Below, piece after piece: positions 56,294 through 64,000 of a stretch of 64,000 nt of DNA. A program made the translations under genes and the position numbers. Under the pieces are notes generated by a model, which saw only the letters and a program-made list of their open reading frames with translations, ran no database searches and was not told the origin of the DNA. The DNA lies in NCBI RefSeq assembly GCF_000718165.1, contig NZ_JOEY01000030.1, forward strand, positions 70,264-134,263, given 5' to 3'. The DNA is from Streptomyces fulvoviolaceus. Its GTDB lineage: Bacteria; Actinomycetota; Actinomycetes; Streptomycetales; Streptomycetaceae. Each line of letters opens with the position of its first letter. Position 1 is the first letter of the stretch.

Positions 56294-56391
56294 GATCTAC
56301 TCCTCAGGCAGTCACCCACGACCAGCGTGAGCACGCCGAGAACCGGTCACACCAGCCCTTTGAACTGCAACTTCAAGTTGGCGAAGGCTCA
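56294..56391 (-). repeat. 98-bp inverted repeat, right copy
   Basis: Reverse complement of 54471-54568 with seven mismatches. It lies about 160 bases upstream of the permease start, so it could carry the permease promoter. See left copy. Confidence 0.8.
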
Positions 56392-57262
56392 GTACTGTGC
56401 AGCCGTTTGCCGCGCAACGTGGTGGCGGTGGACGGGGCCGTCGGCGCCACCTTGGTGGTGCCGTTGACGTAAACCGCCGGGATCGGGTTCGATGCGGTTC
56501 TGGGCAGCGAATGCCATGTCGGAGTGGTTGGTCAAGAAATACGCTGACCGAGGCACAAGTTCAGCGGTGACGGCCATCCAAACAGCTCCCGCCTGCCACG
56601 GTTAGCCACTCTGGCGGGATTACATCTCCCCGATTCCATAGTTCACCGTCAGGGAGATGACTTCCGCACATCTCATCGGCCGGGTCACCCAGAACCTGCG
56701 GCGTCCCGGGTCCGTCGGCTTCCCACACTCCTGCAGCTTTCAGGCGGATCGCGCCAGCCCGCGGCCTTGATGCATACGTTCAGCGATCCGACTCGACTGA
56801 CAATCTCTACGGACTCCCAAGGGACCAGTCGAATGAAACAACAAGCCAACCGAACCCTCGAAAAGCGAGATTGAACCCGACGCACCCCACGGAATACGAA
56901 AGAAGTCAGAAAACTATCCGGCCCGTTCGACGGATACCCGCAAGCCGTTCACACCGCGACCTTATTTCCGACATTTCAACCGTCGCTCCCGTCCACAGAA
57001 CGTGCAGGATTCCATCCCGGGAGTCAGGCAACCAGGCAGAAAACTCTACCCCCCACACCTCTGCCAAGTGATGGCAAACTGACGGGCATGACCAGCCACG
57101 CGCACCGCGGCGAGCTGGGTGAATTCCCCGAAACTCTGCGCCGCGTCCTTCATCACGACTGACTAACACCGCCGGATTCACCCCGGCGATGACGACGCGG
57201 TACTGCCTCCCGGCACCCAGACGAGCAAGGCAATTGACCTTCCGCCGACCGAAAGCGTACGC
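56392..57262. other. Intergenic stretch with lower GC, no supported gene
   Basis: GC falls noticeably around 56600-57050. An inverted repeat CATCTCCC / GGGAGATG spans 56623-56659 with a 21-base loop. At about 57090 a 25-codon frame begins MTSHAHRGELGEFPETLRR, resembling the first residues of XRE regulators such as the one at 62492-63358, then stops; probably a remnant. Nothing else recognised. Confidence 0.4.
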
Positions 57263-57910
57263 ATGTCCACTGAACTCACCGAGTCAGCCGTTCCTCCCAC
57301 CACCGAATCCTCCTCAGATCCGTCCCGGCGCACGTTCATCGCGACGACCACCGTGGTCGGCGGTGCTGTCGTGGCCGGCGGCCTGATCGCAAGCCCGCTG
57401 CTCGGCGCCCAGGAGGCGGCCGCGGCCGAGGCGCCGCCGAGCAGCCGTGTCAGGCTGACGGTCAACGGCAAGCGGCACACTGTCACGGTCGACAACCGGA
57501 CCTCGCTGCTGGACCTGCTGCGCGAGCGCCTGGACCTGCCCGGCACCAAGAAGGGCTGCAACGCCGGTGCCTGCGGAGCCTGCACGGTCCTGGTCGACGG
57601 GCAGCGGGTCAACTCTTGCCTGACACTGGCCGTACGCCTGGAGGGCGCCGAGGTCACCACCATCGAAGGCCTCGCTCCGGGTGGCGCGGACGGCGAACTG
57701 CACCCGCTGCAGGCGGCGTTCGTCGAGCAGGACGCCTTCCAGTGCGGCTACTGCACGCCCGGCCAGATCATGTCCGGCGTCGGCTGCATCCAGGAGGGCC
57801 ACACCGGCTCCAAGGACGAGATCCGGGAGTGGATGAGCGGCAACATCTGCCGCTGCGGCTGCTACGTCAAGATCGTGCGCGCGGTCGAGCAGACCGCACG
57901 CGGGAAATGA
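57263..57910 (+). CDS. paoA: Aldehyde oxidoreductase [2Fe-2S] subunit, Tat-exported (PaoA type)
   Basis: 215 residues. A Tat signal with SRRTFIATTTVVGG (about residues 22-50) precedes a plant-type ferredoxin domain with CNAGACGACTVLV and a downstream Cys, then the second cluster domain QCGYCTPGQIMS and ICRCGCYVKIVRA. It is the electron-transfer subunit of a three-subunit molybdenum hydroxylase like E. coli PaoABC. Because the partners lack signals, the folded complex would be exported piggy-back. Twelve bases separate it from the FAD subunit gene. Confidence 0.92.
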   Translation: MSTELTESAVPPTTESSSDPSRRTFIATTTVVGGAVVAGGLIASPLLGAQEAAAAEAPPSSRVRLTVNGKRHTVTVDNRTSLLDLLRERLDLPGTKKGCNAGACGACTVLVDGQRVNSCLTLAVRLEGAEVTTIEGLAPGGADGELHPLQAAFVEQDAFQCGYCTPGQIMSGVGCIQEGHTGSKDEIREWMSGNICRCGCYVKIVRAVEQTARGK

Positions 57911-57922
57911 GGACCGCCCTCC

Positions 57923-58903
57923 ATGTATCCCTTCTCCTTCACCAAGGTCTCTGACACCCGCGAGGCACTCAACGCCGGGCGGCACGGCGGGCGGTACATC
58001 GCCGGCGGCACCACCCTCGTTGACCTGATGCGTGAGACCGTCGAACGACCCGAGACGCTGGTCGACATCACTGGCCTGCCCTTGCGCGAGGTCACGGTCG
58101 CCGAGCGCGGCGGGCTGCGGATCGGCGCGCTGGTGCGGATGGCCGAGGCCGCCGCCCACCCCAAGGTCCGCACCCTCTACCCCGTGATCTCACAGGCGCT
58201 GGAACTCAGCGCCTCCGCCCAGCTGCGCAACATGGCCACCATCGGCGGCAACATCATGCAGCGCACCCGCTGCACGTACTTCCGTGACCTGACGGCCGCC
58301 TGCAACAAGCGTGAGCCGGGCTCGGGCTGTGCGGCACGGGAGGGCGTCAACCGCACCCACGCGATCCTGGGCACCTCCGACGCCTGTGTGGCCACCCACC
58401 CCTCCGATGTCGCGGTGGCCTTCGCGGCGCTGGAGGCCAGCGTGCACCTGCTGGGCCCGGATGGGGAACGCACTGTTCCGTTCGCCGACTTCCTGCTGCG
58501 GCCCGGCAGCACCCCGAACCGCGAACAGGCCCTCCGCCAGGGTGAGTTGATCACCGCGGTGGAGATCCCCGCCCTTCCCCGCCCGCTGAAGTCGGGCTAT
58601 CTGAAGGTGCGTGACCGGCAGTCGTACGAGTTCGCCCTGACCTCGGCGGCCGTCGCGCTGCACGTACGGGGCGGGGTGATCCGGGAGGCGAAGGTGGCCG
58701 CCGGTGGCGTGGGCACCGTGCCGTGGAAGCTTCCCGGCGTCGAGCAGCACCTCTTGGGCGAGCGGCCCTCGCAGTCCTTGTGGGCCGAGGCCGCGAAGCA
58801 GGCGGCCGACGGGGCCCGCCCGCTGGACCACAACCGCTTCAAGGTCGAGTTGCTCCAGCGCACCGTGGAACGCCAGCTGCGCATCGTAGGAGGTACCAAG
58901 TGA
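57923..58903 (+). CDS. paoB: Aldehyde oxidoreductase FAD subunit with 4Fe-4S motif (PaoB type)
   Basis: 326 residues. FAD-binding RYIAGGTTLVDLMRE and ATIGGNIMQRTRC. A Cys-rich insertion, RCTYFRDLTAACNKREPGSGC, matches the extra [4Fe-4S] site known in E. coli PaoB and absent from ordinary xanthine dehydrogenase FAD subunits. Its stop overlaps the GTG of the next gene (GTGA). Confidence 0.92.
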   Translation: MYPFSFTKVSDTREALNAGRHGGRYIAGGTTLVDLMRETVERPETLVDITGLPLREVTVAERGGLRIGALVRMAEAAAHPKVRTLYPVISQALELSASAQLRNMATIGGNIMQRTRCTYFRDLTAACNKREPGSGCAAREGVNRTHAILGTSDACVATHPSDVAVAFAALEASVHLLGPDGERTVPFADFLLRPGSTPNREQALRQGELITAVEIPALPRPLKSGYLKVRDRQSYEFALTSAAVALHVRGGVIREAKVAAGGVGTVPWKLPGVEQHLLGERPSQSLWAEAAKQAADGARPLDHNRFKVELLQRTVERQLRIVGGTK

Positions 58904-61095
58904 GCCCGCAGCCCCAATCGGCCGTCGGAGCGCCGTTGTCCCGCGTGGACGGCCGGCTGAAGGTGACCGGGAAGGCGACGTACGCCGCCGAGCACGACAT
59001 CGAAGGCGTCGTCCACGCCGTCATCGTCGACAGCGCCATCGGCCGCGGACGCATCACCGGTATCGACACCCGTGCCGCCCTCGCCCAGCCCGGCGTCATC
59101 AAGGTGATCAGTCACCTCAACTCGCCCAAACTGGCCTATCGCGGCAATCCGGAGACGTACGATCCGCCGGGCAACAAACAGCTGCGGGTCTTCCAGGACG
59201 ACAAGGTTCTCTTCCGGGGTCAGCCGGTCGCCGTCGTGGTCGCCACCACGCTGGAGGTCGCCCAGCACGCTGCGGAGCTGGTGAAGGTCCGCTACGACGC
59301 CGAGCAGTCGTCGACCGACATGGCCTCCGCGCCGGCCGGCGAGCCCGTCACCTACGCGCGGGGCGACGCGGACAAGGCGTTCGCATCCGCCGCCGTACAG
59401 GTGGATGCGACCTACCAGCAGGCCCGCGCCCATCACAACGCGATGGAGCCGCACGCCACCATCGCCCGCTGGGACGGCGACAAGCTCACCCTGTGGGACA
59501 AGACCCAGTGGCCCATCGGTATACAGAAGGACGTCGCCGCCCAGTTCGGCATCCCGATCGACTCGGTGCGCATCATCGCGCCGTTCGTCGGCGGCTCGTT
59601 CGGCAACGCGATGCGCGCCTGGCCGCACATCGCCACCACGGCCCTCGCCGCCCGCGAGACGGGCCGCCCGGTCAAGCTCGTGCTGTCCCGCAGGCAGCTG
59701 TACTTCGGGGTGGGCTACCGGCCCTCGTACGAGTACCGGGTGCGCCTCGGCAGCGACCGGCGCGGACGGGTGAGCGCCATGGTGCAGCACCTCAAGGCCG
59801 AGACCTCGTCGTACGAGAACTTCACCGAGGGCGTCCTGCACGCCGGGCAGATGGTCTACAAGGCGCCCCACGTCCGCCAGGACTACCGGACGGTGCCGCT
59901 GGACGTGAACACGCCGGTGTGGATGCGAGGTCCCGGTTTCGCCACCGCCTCCTTCGCCCTCGAGTCGGCGATGGACGAACTCGCCCACGAACTGGGCATC
60001 GACCCCATCGAGCTGCGCCGGCGCAACGAACCGGAGGAGGACCCGTCCAACCAACTGCCGTTCTCCACCCGGCGGCTGCGCGAGTGCTACACCGTCGGCG
60101 CCCGCGAGTTCGGCTGGCACCGGCGCAACCCCAGGCCGCGCTCCACCCGCGACGGCGACTGGCTGATCGGCACCGGCATGGCCGTCGGCACCTACGACGT
60201 CCTGCGGAGCGGGGCCCAGGCCCGGGTCAGGCTGAACGCCGACGGCACCGCCCTGATCCAGTCCGCGACCAGCGACATGGGACCGGGCACCTACACCTCC
60301 CAGAGCCAGGTCGCGGCGGACGCCCTCGGCCTGACCATGCGGAACGTAACCTTCCAGCTCGGCGACTCCACCATGCCGACAGCACCGCCCCACGGTGGCT
60401 CGCAGACCATGATCAACGTCGGCTCCGCCGTCCAGGACGGCTGCGACAAAGTACGTCTGCAAGCGATCAAACTGGCCGTCGAGGACAAGGACTCGCCGCT
60501 GTACGGCGCCGACGCCGACGACATCGTGGTCCGCGCCGGACGCCTGCACCGGAGCAACGACCCCGCGCGCGGGGAGACCTACCGGCAGCTCCTGGCCCGC
60601 AACAACCGCACCCACCTCGAAGTCCTCGGGTCCTGGACCCCCAGTGAGTCCCGGCACTCCATGTACACCTACGGCGCGATCTTCGCCGAGGTCGCCGTCG
60701 ACGCCCGCCTCGGCCTGGTGCGGGTGCGGCGAATGCTGGGTGTCTTCGACGCCGGCCGCATCATCAGCCCCAAGCTCGCCGACAGCCAGGCGCTGGGCGG
60801 CATGGTCGGCGGCATCGGCGCGGCACTGCTGGAACACACCGCCACCGACCACCGCGACGGCCGCATCGTCAACGCCGACCTCGCCAACTACCTCGTCCCC
60901 GTCAACGCCGACATCCCCGACCTGCGGGGGATCTTCCTCGACGGCGGTGAGGACCTGAAGGCCGACCCCATCGGCGTCAAGGGACTCGGCGAGATCGTCT
61001 ACATCGGCGTGGCGCCCGCAATCGCCAACGCGGTCTTCAACGCCACCGGCCGCCGCGTCCGCGAACTGCCCATCACCGTTGAAGCCATGCTCTGA
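58900..61095 (+). CDS. paoC: Aldehyde oxidoreductase molybdenum cofactor subunit (PaoC type)
   Basis: 731 residues. SRVDGRLKVTGKATYAAEHD, APFVGGSFGNAMRAWPH (Moco region), VWMRGPGFATASFALESAMD, TSDMGPGTYTSQSQVAAD and the catalytic glutamate in GVKGLGEIVYIGVAPAIANA. GTG 58900 has GGAGG six bases upstream. It oxidises aldehydes to acids with a molybdenum-cytosine-dinucleotide-type cofactor; with PaoAB it would detoxify or use aromatic or other aldehydes outside the membrane. A strong hairpin follows the gene. Confidence 0.92.
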   Translation: MSPQPQSAVGAPLSRVDGRLKVTGKATYAAEHDIEGVVHAVIVDSAIGRGRITGIDTRAALAQPGVIKVISHLNSPKLAYRGNPETYDPPGNKQLRVFQDDKVLFRGQPVAVVVATTLEVAQHAAELVKVRYDAEQSSTDMASAPAGEPVTYARGDADKAFASAAVQVDATYQQARAHHNAMEPHATIARWDGDKLTLWDKTQWPIGIQKDVAAQFGIPIDSVRIIAPFVGGSFGNAMRAWPHIATTALAARETGRPVKLVLSRRQLYFGVGYRPSYEYRVRLGSDRRGRVSAMVQHLKAETSSYENFTEGVLHAGQMVYKAPHVRQDYRTVPLDVNTPVWMRGPGFATASFALESAMDELAHELGIDPIELRRRNEPEEDPSNQLPFSTRRLRECYTVGAREFGWHRRNPRPRSTRDGDWLIGTGMAVGTYDVLRSGAQARVRLNADGTALIQSATSDMGPGTYTSQSQVAADALGLTMRNVTFQLGDSTMPTAPPHGGSQTMINVGSAVQDGCDKVRLQAIKLAVEDKDSPLYGADADDIVVRAGRLHRSNDPARGETYRQLLARNNRTHLEVLGSWTPSESRHSMYTYGAIFAEVAVDARLGLVRVRRMLGVFDAGRIISPKLADSQALGGMVGGIGAALLEHTATDHRDGRIVNADLANYLVPVNADIPDLRGIFLDGGEDLKADPIGVKGLGEIVYIGVAPAIANAVFNATGRRVRELPITVEAML

Positions 61096-61154
61096 GCACC
61101 CAGGTGCTCACTCGACCGTCCGGCGGCTGATCATGCCCAGCCGCCGGACCTCCG

Positions 61155-61200
61155 GGGCCGCCGCGGTGTCGCTCTCCCCCGGGCGACACCGCGGCGGCCC
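61155..61200. terminator. Strong hairpin after paoC
   Basis: Perfect 18-bp stem (arm begins GGGCCGCCGCGGTGTCGC) with a 10-base loop. It lies between paoC and the xdhC-type gene on the same strand, so it may end or attenuate the transcript before xdhC. Confidence 0.85.
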
Positions 61201-61245
61201 GCCCCCAAGCCGTCATCCCACGTCGCCCCACCCGGAGACCCGCCC

Positions 61246-62394
61246 ATGCTGAACATCGCGGACACGCTCTACGACTGGTGCCGCGAGGCCCGCCCCTTCG
61301 CCCTCGCCACCGTCATCCAGGTCAGCGGCAGCGCACCCCTGCCAGTCGGCACCGCGCTCGCCGTCGACGCCGACGGCACAGTGGTCGGCAGCATCTCCGG
61401 CGGCTGCGTCGAAGGAGCCGTCTACGAACTGTGCCAACAAGTACTGACGGACGGCGCAACCCCCGCACGGGCCCGCTTCGGCTACTCCGACGACGACGCC
61501 TTCGCCGTGGGCCTCACCTGCGGCGGCGAAATCGACGTCCTCGTCCAGCGCGTCGATCCAGCGGACCGGTCACATCTCACCGATGTCCTCGACGCGATCG
61601 TGCAGGGGCGCCCCGTCGCTGTGGCCCAGGTCGTGAACGGCCCCGAAGCACTCCTCGGCCGCACCCTCACCCTTCTCGGCGACGGCAGCGCATACAACGG
61701 AACATTGGGCAGCGAGCGCGAAGACCGGGCGGTAGCAACACAAGCCCGCGCACTGCTGCGCGCCGGCCGCACCGCCCGGACCGAGGTCGGCGGCGACGCC
61801 AACACCTGCCCCGAGAGACTCTCCGTCCTCGTCCACACCCACGCGCCCCGCCCCCGCATGCTCATCTTCGGCGCCACCGACTTCGCCGCCTCACTCAGCC
61901 AGGCCGGCAGCTTCCTCGGTTACCGGGTCACCGTCTGCGACGCCCGCCCCACCTTCGCCACTCCCGCCCGCTTCCCGTACGCCGACGAGGTCGTCGTCGA
62001 CTGGCCGCACCGGTATCTGGCGGACACCGAGGTGGACGCCCGGACCGCCGTCTGCGTCCTCACCCACGACGCCAAGTTCGACATTCCCCTCCTGCGGCTG
62101 GCCCTCGACCTTCCGGTCGGCTACATCGGTGCGATGGGCTCCCGCCGCACCCACGACCACCGCATGGAGGCATTGCGAGAGGCGGGCGTACACGAGGACC
62201 GGCTCGCGCACCTACGCTCCCCCATCGGCCTAGACCTCGGCGCCCACACCCCCGAGGAAACAGCCCTCTCCATCACCGCCGAGATCATCGCCCACGCCAA
62301 CCACGGCACCGGCCTACCCCTGACCCGCAGCACCGGACCCATCCACCACCCCACCCCCGGCGCCCTCGCATCGGCCGTACGGACAGCCGCGTGA
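61246..62394 (+). CDS. XdhC-family molybdenum cofactor maturation/insertion factor (PaoD-like)
   Basis: 382 residues. N-terminal XdhC domain with FALATVIQVSGSAPLPVGTA and GSISGGCVEGAVYELCQ, and C-terminal Rossmann domain RMLIFGATDFAASLSQAG, VLTHDAKFDIPLLRLAL and GYIGAMGSRRTHDHRMEAL. These proteins bind Moco, promote sulfuration and insert it into hydroxylases. Its place after paoABC fits. The last 36 codons and flank have a damaged copy at 31494-31655. Confidence 0.9.
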   Translation: MLNIADTLYDWCREARPFALATVIQVSGSAPLPVGTALAVDADGTVVGSISGGCVEGAVYELCQQVLTDGATPARARFGYSDDDAFAVGLTCGGEIDVLVQRVDPADRSHLTDVLDAIVQGRPVAVAQVVNGPEALLGRTLTLLGDGSAYNGTLGSEREDRAVATQARALLRAGRTARTEVGGDANTCPERLSVLVHTHAPRPRMLIFGATDFAASLSQAGSFLGYRVTVCDARPTFATPARFPYADEVVVDWPHRYLADTEVDARTAVCVLTHDAKFDIPLLRLALDLPVGYIGAMGSRRTHDHRMEALREAGVHEDRLAHLRSPIGLDLGAHTPEETALSITAEIIAHANHGTGLPLTRSTGPIHHPTPGALASAVRTAA

Positions 62395-62491
62395 GGAACG
62401 ACCGGCGTGACTGATCGGGACACGGCCCAAGTAGCCGCGTGCTGTGGATGTTGGCTACCAGAGGCGGCTCGCGACGGCATGGTACCCAGCG

Positions 62492-63358
62492 TCAGCGGGC
62501 GGTCTCGGCGCTCGGCTGGTGGGTGGCGGACCAGGAGGCGAGGAAGCGCAGTCTCTCGTGGGAGGGCGTGCCGGGTTCCGCACTCAGGACGGTGAGCTGC
62601 TGGTCAGGATCGGTGGGGCAGGCGAGGGTTTCCCAGTCGAGGGTGAGGTCACCGGCCACAGGATGCCGGAAGGCCTTGGTGCCCATGGCGTGATGAGCCA
62701 CCTGGTGGGCACCCCACCACTGCCGGAACTGACGATCCTGTACGGAGAGCTCGTCGACGAGTGCGTTCAGGCGGGGATCGTCGGGATTCTGCGCGGCTTC
62801 CATGCGCAAGAAGGCCACATTGGTGCGGGCGACATCTTCCCAGTCCGCATACAGATCTCGCATCGCCGGGTCAGTGAAAACCAGTCTCACAGAATTGCGC
62901 TGCTCTTCCGGGATCTGGGAGAAATCCGTCATCAAGGCGGCAGCGAGCGGATTCCAGGCGAGAATGTCCATGCACCGGCCGAGAACGAGAGCAGGGGTAT
63001 CGGTGAGATTGTCGAGAAGTCGTCGCATCGACGGCCGGACCTCCTGCGCTGCACGTCGGCGCGGCCGCGCATTTTCCTTCCCCGCCAGTTCGAGCAGATA
63101 GTCGTGCTGGTCTTCATCCAGACGCAGTACCCGGGCCAAAGTGATCAGGACCGGAGTGGAGGCTTCGATACGGCCCTGTTCCAGGCGCGTGTAGTACACG
63201 GTACTGATCGAGGCCAGCTGCGCCACTTCCTCGCGGCGCAGGCCCGGGACTCTCCGCAGGGCCCCGCTTTCAGGCAGACCCATCGCAAGGGGGCTCAGCT
63301 CGGCGCGCCGCGCCTTGAGGAATTCACCCAGCTCGTTGAGGTGTGCGTCCCTGCTCAT
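62492..63358 (-). CDS. XRE-family regulator with MmyB-type ligand domain
   Basis: 288 residues. N-terminal HTH LGEFLKARRAELSPLAMGLP, then VPGLRREEVAQLASISTVYY and TRLEQGRIEASTPVLITLAR. C-terminal MmyB-like PAS-related domain (CMDILAWNPLAAALMTDFSQ, ARTNVAFLRMEAAQNPDDPR). In Streptomyces such regulators usually sit divergent to a short-chain dehydrogenase they control, as here with the SDR at 63833. Start ATG 63358; the frame extends upstream without support. Confidence 0.9.
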   Translation of the reverse strand: MSRDAHLNELGEFLKARRAELSPLAMGLPESGALRRVPGLRREEVAQLASISTVYYTRLEQGRIEASTPVLITLARVLRLDEDQHDYLLELAGKENARPRRRAAQEVRPSMRRLLDNLTDTPALVLGRCMDILAWNPLAAALMTDFSQIPEEQRNSVRLVFTDPAMRDLYADWEDVARTNVAFLRMEAAQNPDDPRLNALVDELSVQDRQFRQWWGAHQVAHHAMGTKAFRHPVAGDLTLDWETLACPTDPDQQLTVLSAEPGTPSHERLRFLASWSATHQPSAETAR

Positions 63359-63403
63359 GCGGGCCACGGTACTGCGTAAGTTGCCTGGGCACAGCTCCGC
63401 TGA

Positions 63404-63426
63404 GGGGTAGAGATTTATACCTGGAA
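63404..63426 (+). repeat. 23-bp direct repeat with TTTATACC core, copy 1
   Basis: Runs from GGGGTAG through TTTATACCTGGAA. It matches 63654-63676 at 19 of 23 positions, same orientation. It overlaps the inverted repeat GGAAC-ATCC-GTTCC at 63423-63436. Probably a binding site for the MmyB-type regulator. Confidence 0.6.
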
Positions 63427-63436
63427 CATCCGTTCC
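63423..63436. promoter_or_regulatory. GGAAC-ATCC-GTTCC palindrome
   Basis: Perfect 5-bp arms, 65 bases upstream of the XRE regulator's start. Candidate autoregulatory operator. Confidence 0.5.
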
Positions 63437-63653
63437 TGGCAGGGCGTTTCCTCTTCGCCGGGGCCTGCGGAGCGTGTGACACTGCAAGAGCAGCCAGTCA
63501 GAAACGGGGCGCCCACGTCATCTGCAGAATCAAGCATCAGCTCCCTGCCAGTGACAAACCGAGAAATACGGCCGCTGAATGAAACGCATCTCTCAATGCC
63601 ACTGGCTGCAGACGCCTGACGCGACGCGATGGAAACGCACAGCCAGTTCGTGG
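63437..63653. other. Intergenic between XRE regulator and SDR
   Basis: No gene seen between the two TTTATACC repeats. Frames here are short and unlike any family recognised. Confidence 0.4.
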
Positions 63654-63676
63654 GGGGCAGGGTTTTATACCAGGAA
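63654..63676 (+). repeat. 23-bp direct repeat with TTTATACC core, copy 2
   Basis: GGGGCAG through TTTATACCAGGAA. Located 157 bases upstream of the SDR start, in the same orientation as that gene; likely part of its promoter/operator. Confidence 0.6.
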
Positions 63677-63832
63677 AGATCTCTCCCATTGTCGTGTTCA
63701 GGAGTCGACGGCACTGTTACCTCTGTGCCCGTCGATCGATCGAACAGAAAAGTACGAACCGAAACTCTTTTCCGGAGTCATGATCCCGCCGGGTCTATGC
63801 AACCCGTACGTCCAGCGGAAAGGACAACCCTC

Positions 63833-64000
63833 ATGGCATCGAAACTGACCGGCACCGTAGCGCTGGTCACCGGAGCGAGCAGCGGTATCGGCGCAGCCAC
63901 AGCCCGTCGACTCGCCGAGCACAAGGCCTCCGTCGTGCTGGTGGCCCGCCGCAAGGACCGTCTCGACGACCTCGCCGCCGAGATCGAGAAGGCCGGCGGC
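63833..64000 (+). CDS. Short-chain dehydrogenase, N-terminal part (cut by window end)
   Basis: The first 56 codons are present: [20 protein letters not shown], then [20 protein letters not shown], the cofactor-binding start of an SDR with an Arg pair suggesting NADP preference. AAAGGA lies eight bases before ATG 63833. Divergent from the MmyB-type regulator, a common Streptomyces pairing. The rest lies beyond the window. Confidence 0.88.
   Translation, partial: MASKLTGTVALVTGASSGIGAATARRLAEHKASVVLVARRKDRLDDLAAEIEKAGG

Noticed and set aside
58597..60852. 751-codon minus-strand open frame opposite paoB/paoC
   Set aside because: Antisense shadow of the molybdenum hydroxylase genes; no motifs of its own.

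Overview
The window looks like part of a Streptomyces (or close actinomycete) chromosome. GC is very high with strong third-position GC, many starts are GTG, and there are actinomycete-type genes: a three-subunit acyl-CoA carboxylase with epsilon subunit, a PAS/GAF/SpoIIE/HATPase phosphatase, MmyB-type XRE regulators, a DUF6230/DUF6114 pair and many TetR regulators. No tRNA, rRNA or CRISPR array was seen. It is an accessory lipid/terpenoid/ketone catabolism region with decayed genes between the modules.

Region 1 (about 0.8-18.7 kb) is held together by five copies of a 21-bp palindromic operator (half-sites CTATTGRCG and CGYCAATAG, 3-bp centre) in the three regulatory gaps. It contains an acyl-CoA dehydrogenase / thiolase / FadB-type bifunctional enzyme / MpaB-family oxygenase operon, a divergent enoyl-CoA hydratase/isomerase-like gene, a Baeyer-Villiger-type monooxygenase, a ChoD-like GMC oxidoreductase with a TetR gene directly behind it, and a divergent hydrolase / aldehyde dehydrogenase / acyl-CoA ligase / DUF6230 / DUF6114 operon. 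Read together these suggest alcohol to ketone (GMC), ketone to ester (BVMO), ester cleavage (hydrolase), aldehyde to acid (ALDH), acid to acyl-CoA (ligase), then beta-oxidation.

Region 2 (18.9-25.5 kb) is a propionyl-CoA to succinyl-CoA operon: mutase large subunit, pccB, epsilon subunit, stand-alone B12-binding subunit and biotinylated alpha subunit, with a divergent TetR gene. It would absorb propionyl-CoA from methyl-branched or odd-chain substrates.

Region 3 (25.7-31.7 kb) has an MMPL exporter with two TetR genes and a pair of palindromes, then about 2.2 kb of broken genes (TetR, LacI, SDR, CocE-type hydrolase, and a shortened copy of the xdhC tail).

Region 4 (31.8-50.2 kb) is a second acyl-CoA region: acyl-CoA ligase, an XRE-TetR fusion regulator, ferredoxin, ALDH plus a second MpaB-family oxygenase, then a divergent pair of operons (nitronate monooxygenase-like/SDR/TetR; thiolase/AbfD-HpaB-like flavoprotein/alpha-methylacyl-CoA racemase/isomerase-like/acyl-CoA dehydrogenase) around two TATATCGATCG sites, then an enoyl-CoA hydratase, a KstR2-like TetR and a hydroxysteroid-dehydrogenase-like SDR with its own TetR. 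Racemase, PCC and mutase point to alpha-methyl-branched (isoprenoid or sterol-side-chain-like) substrates.

Region 5 (50.4-64 kb) has a SpoIIE-type phosphatase, a membrane metallophosphoesterase, a TSUP permease plus transposase debris enclosed by a 98-bp inverted repeat, a Tat-exported PaoABC-type molybdenum aldehyde oxidoreductase with an XdhC maturation factor, an MmyB-type XRE regulator, and the start of an SDR cut by the window edge.
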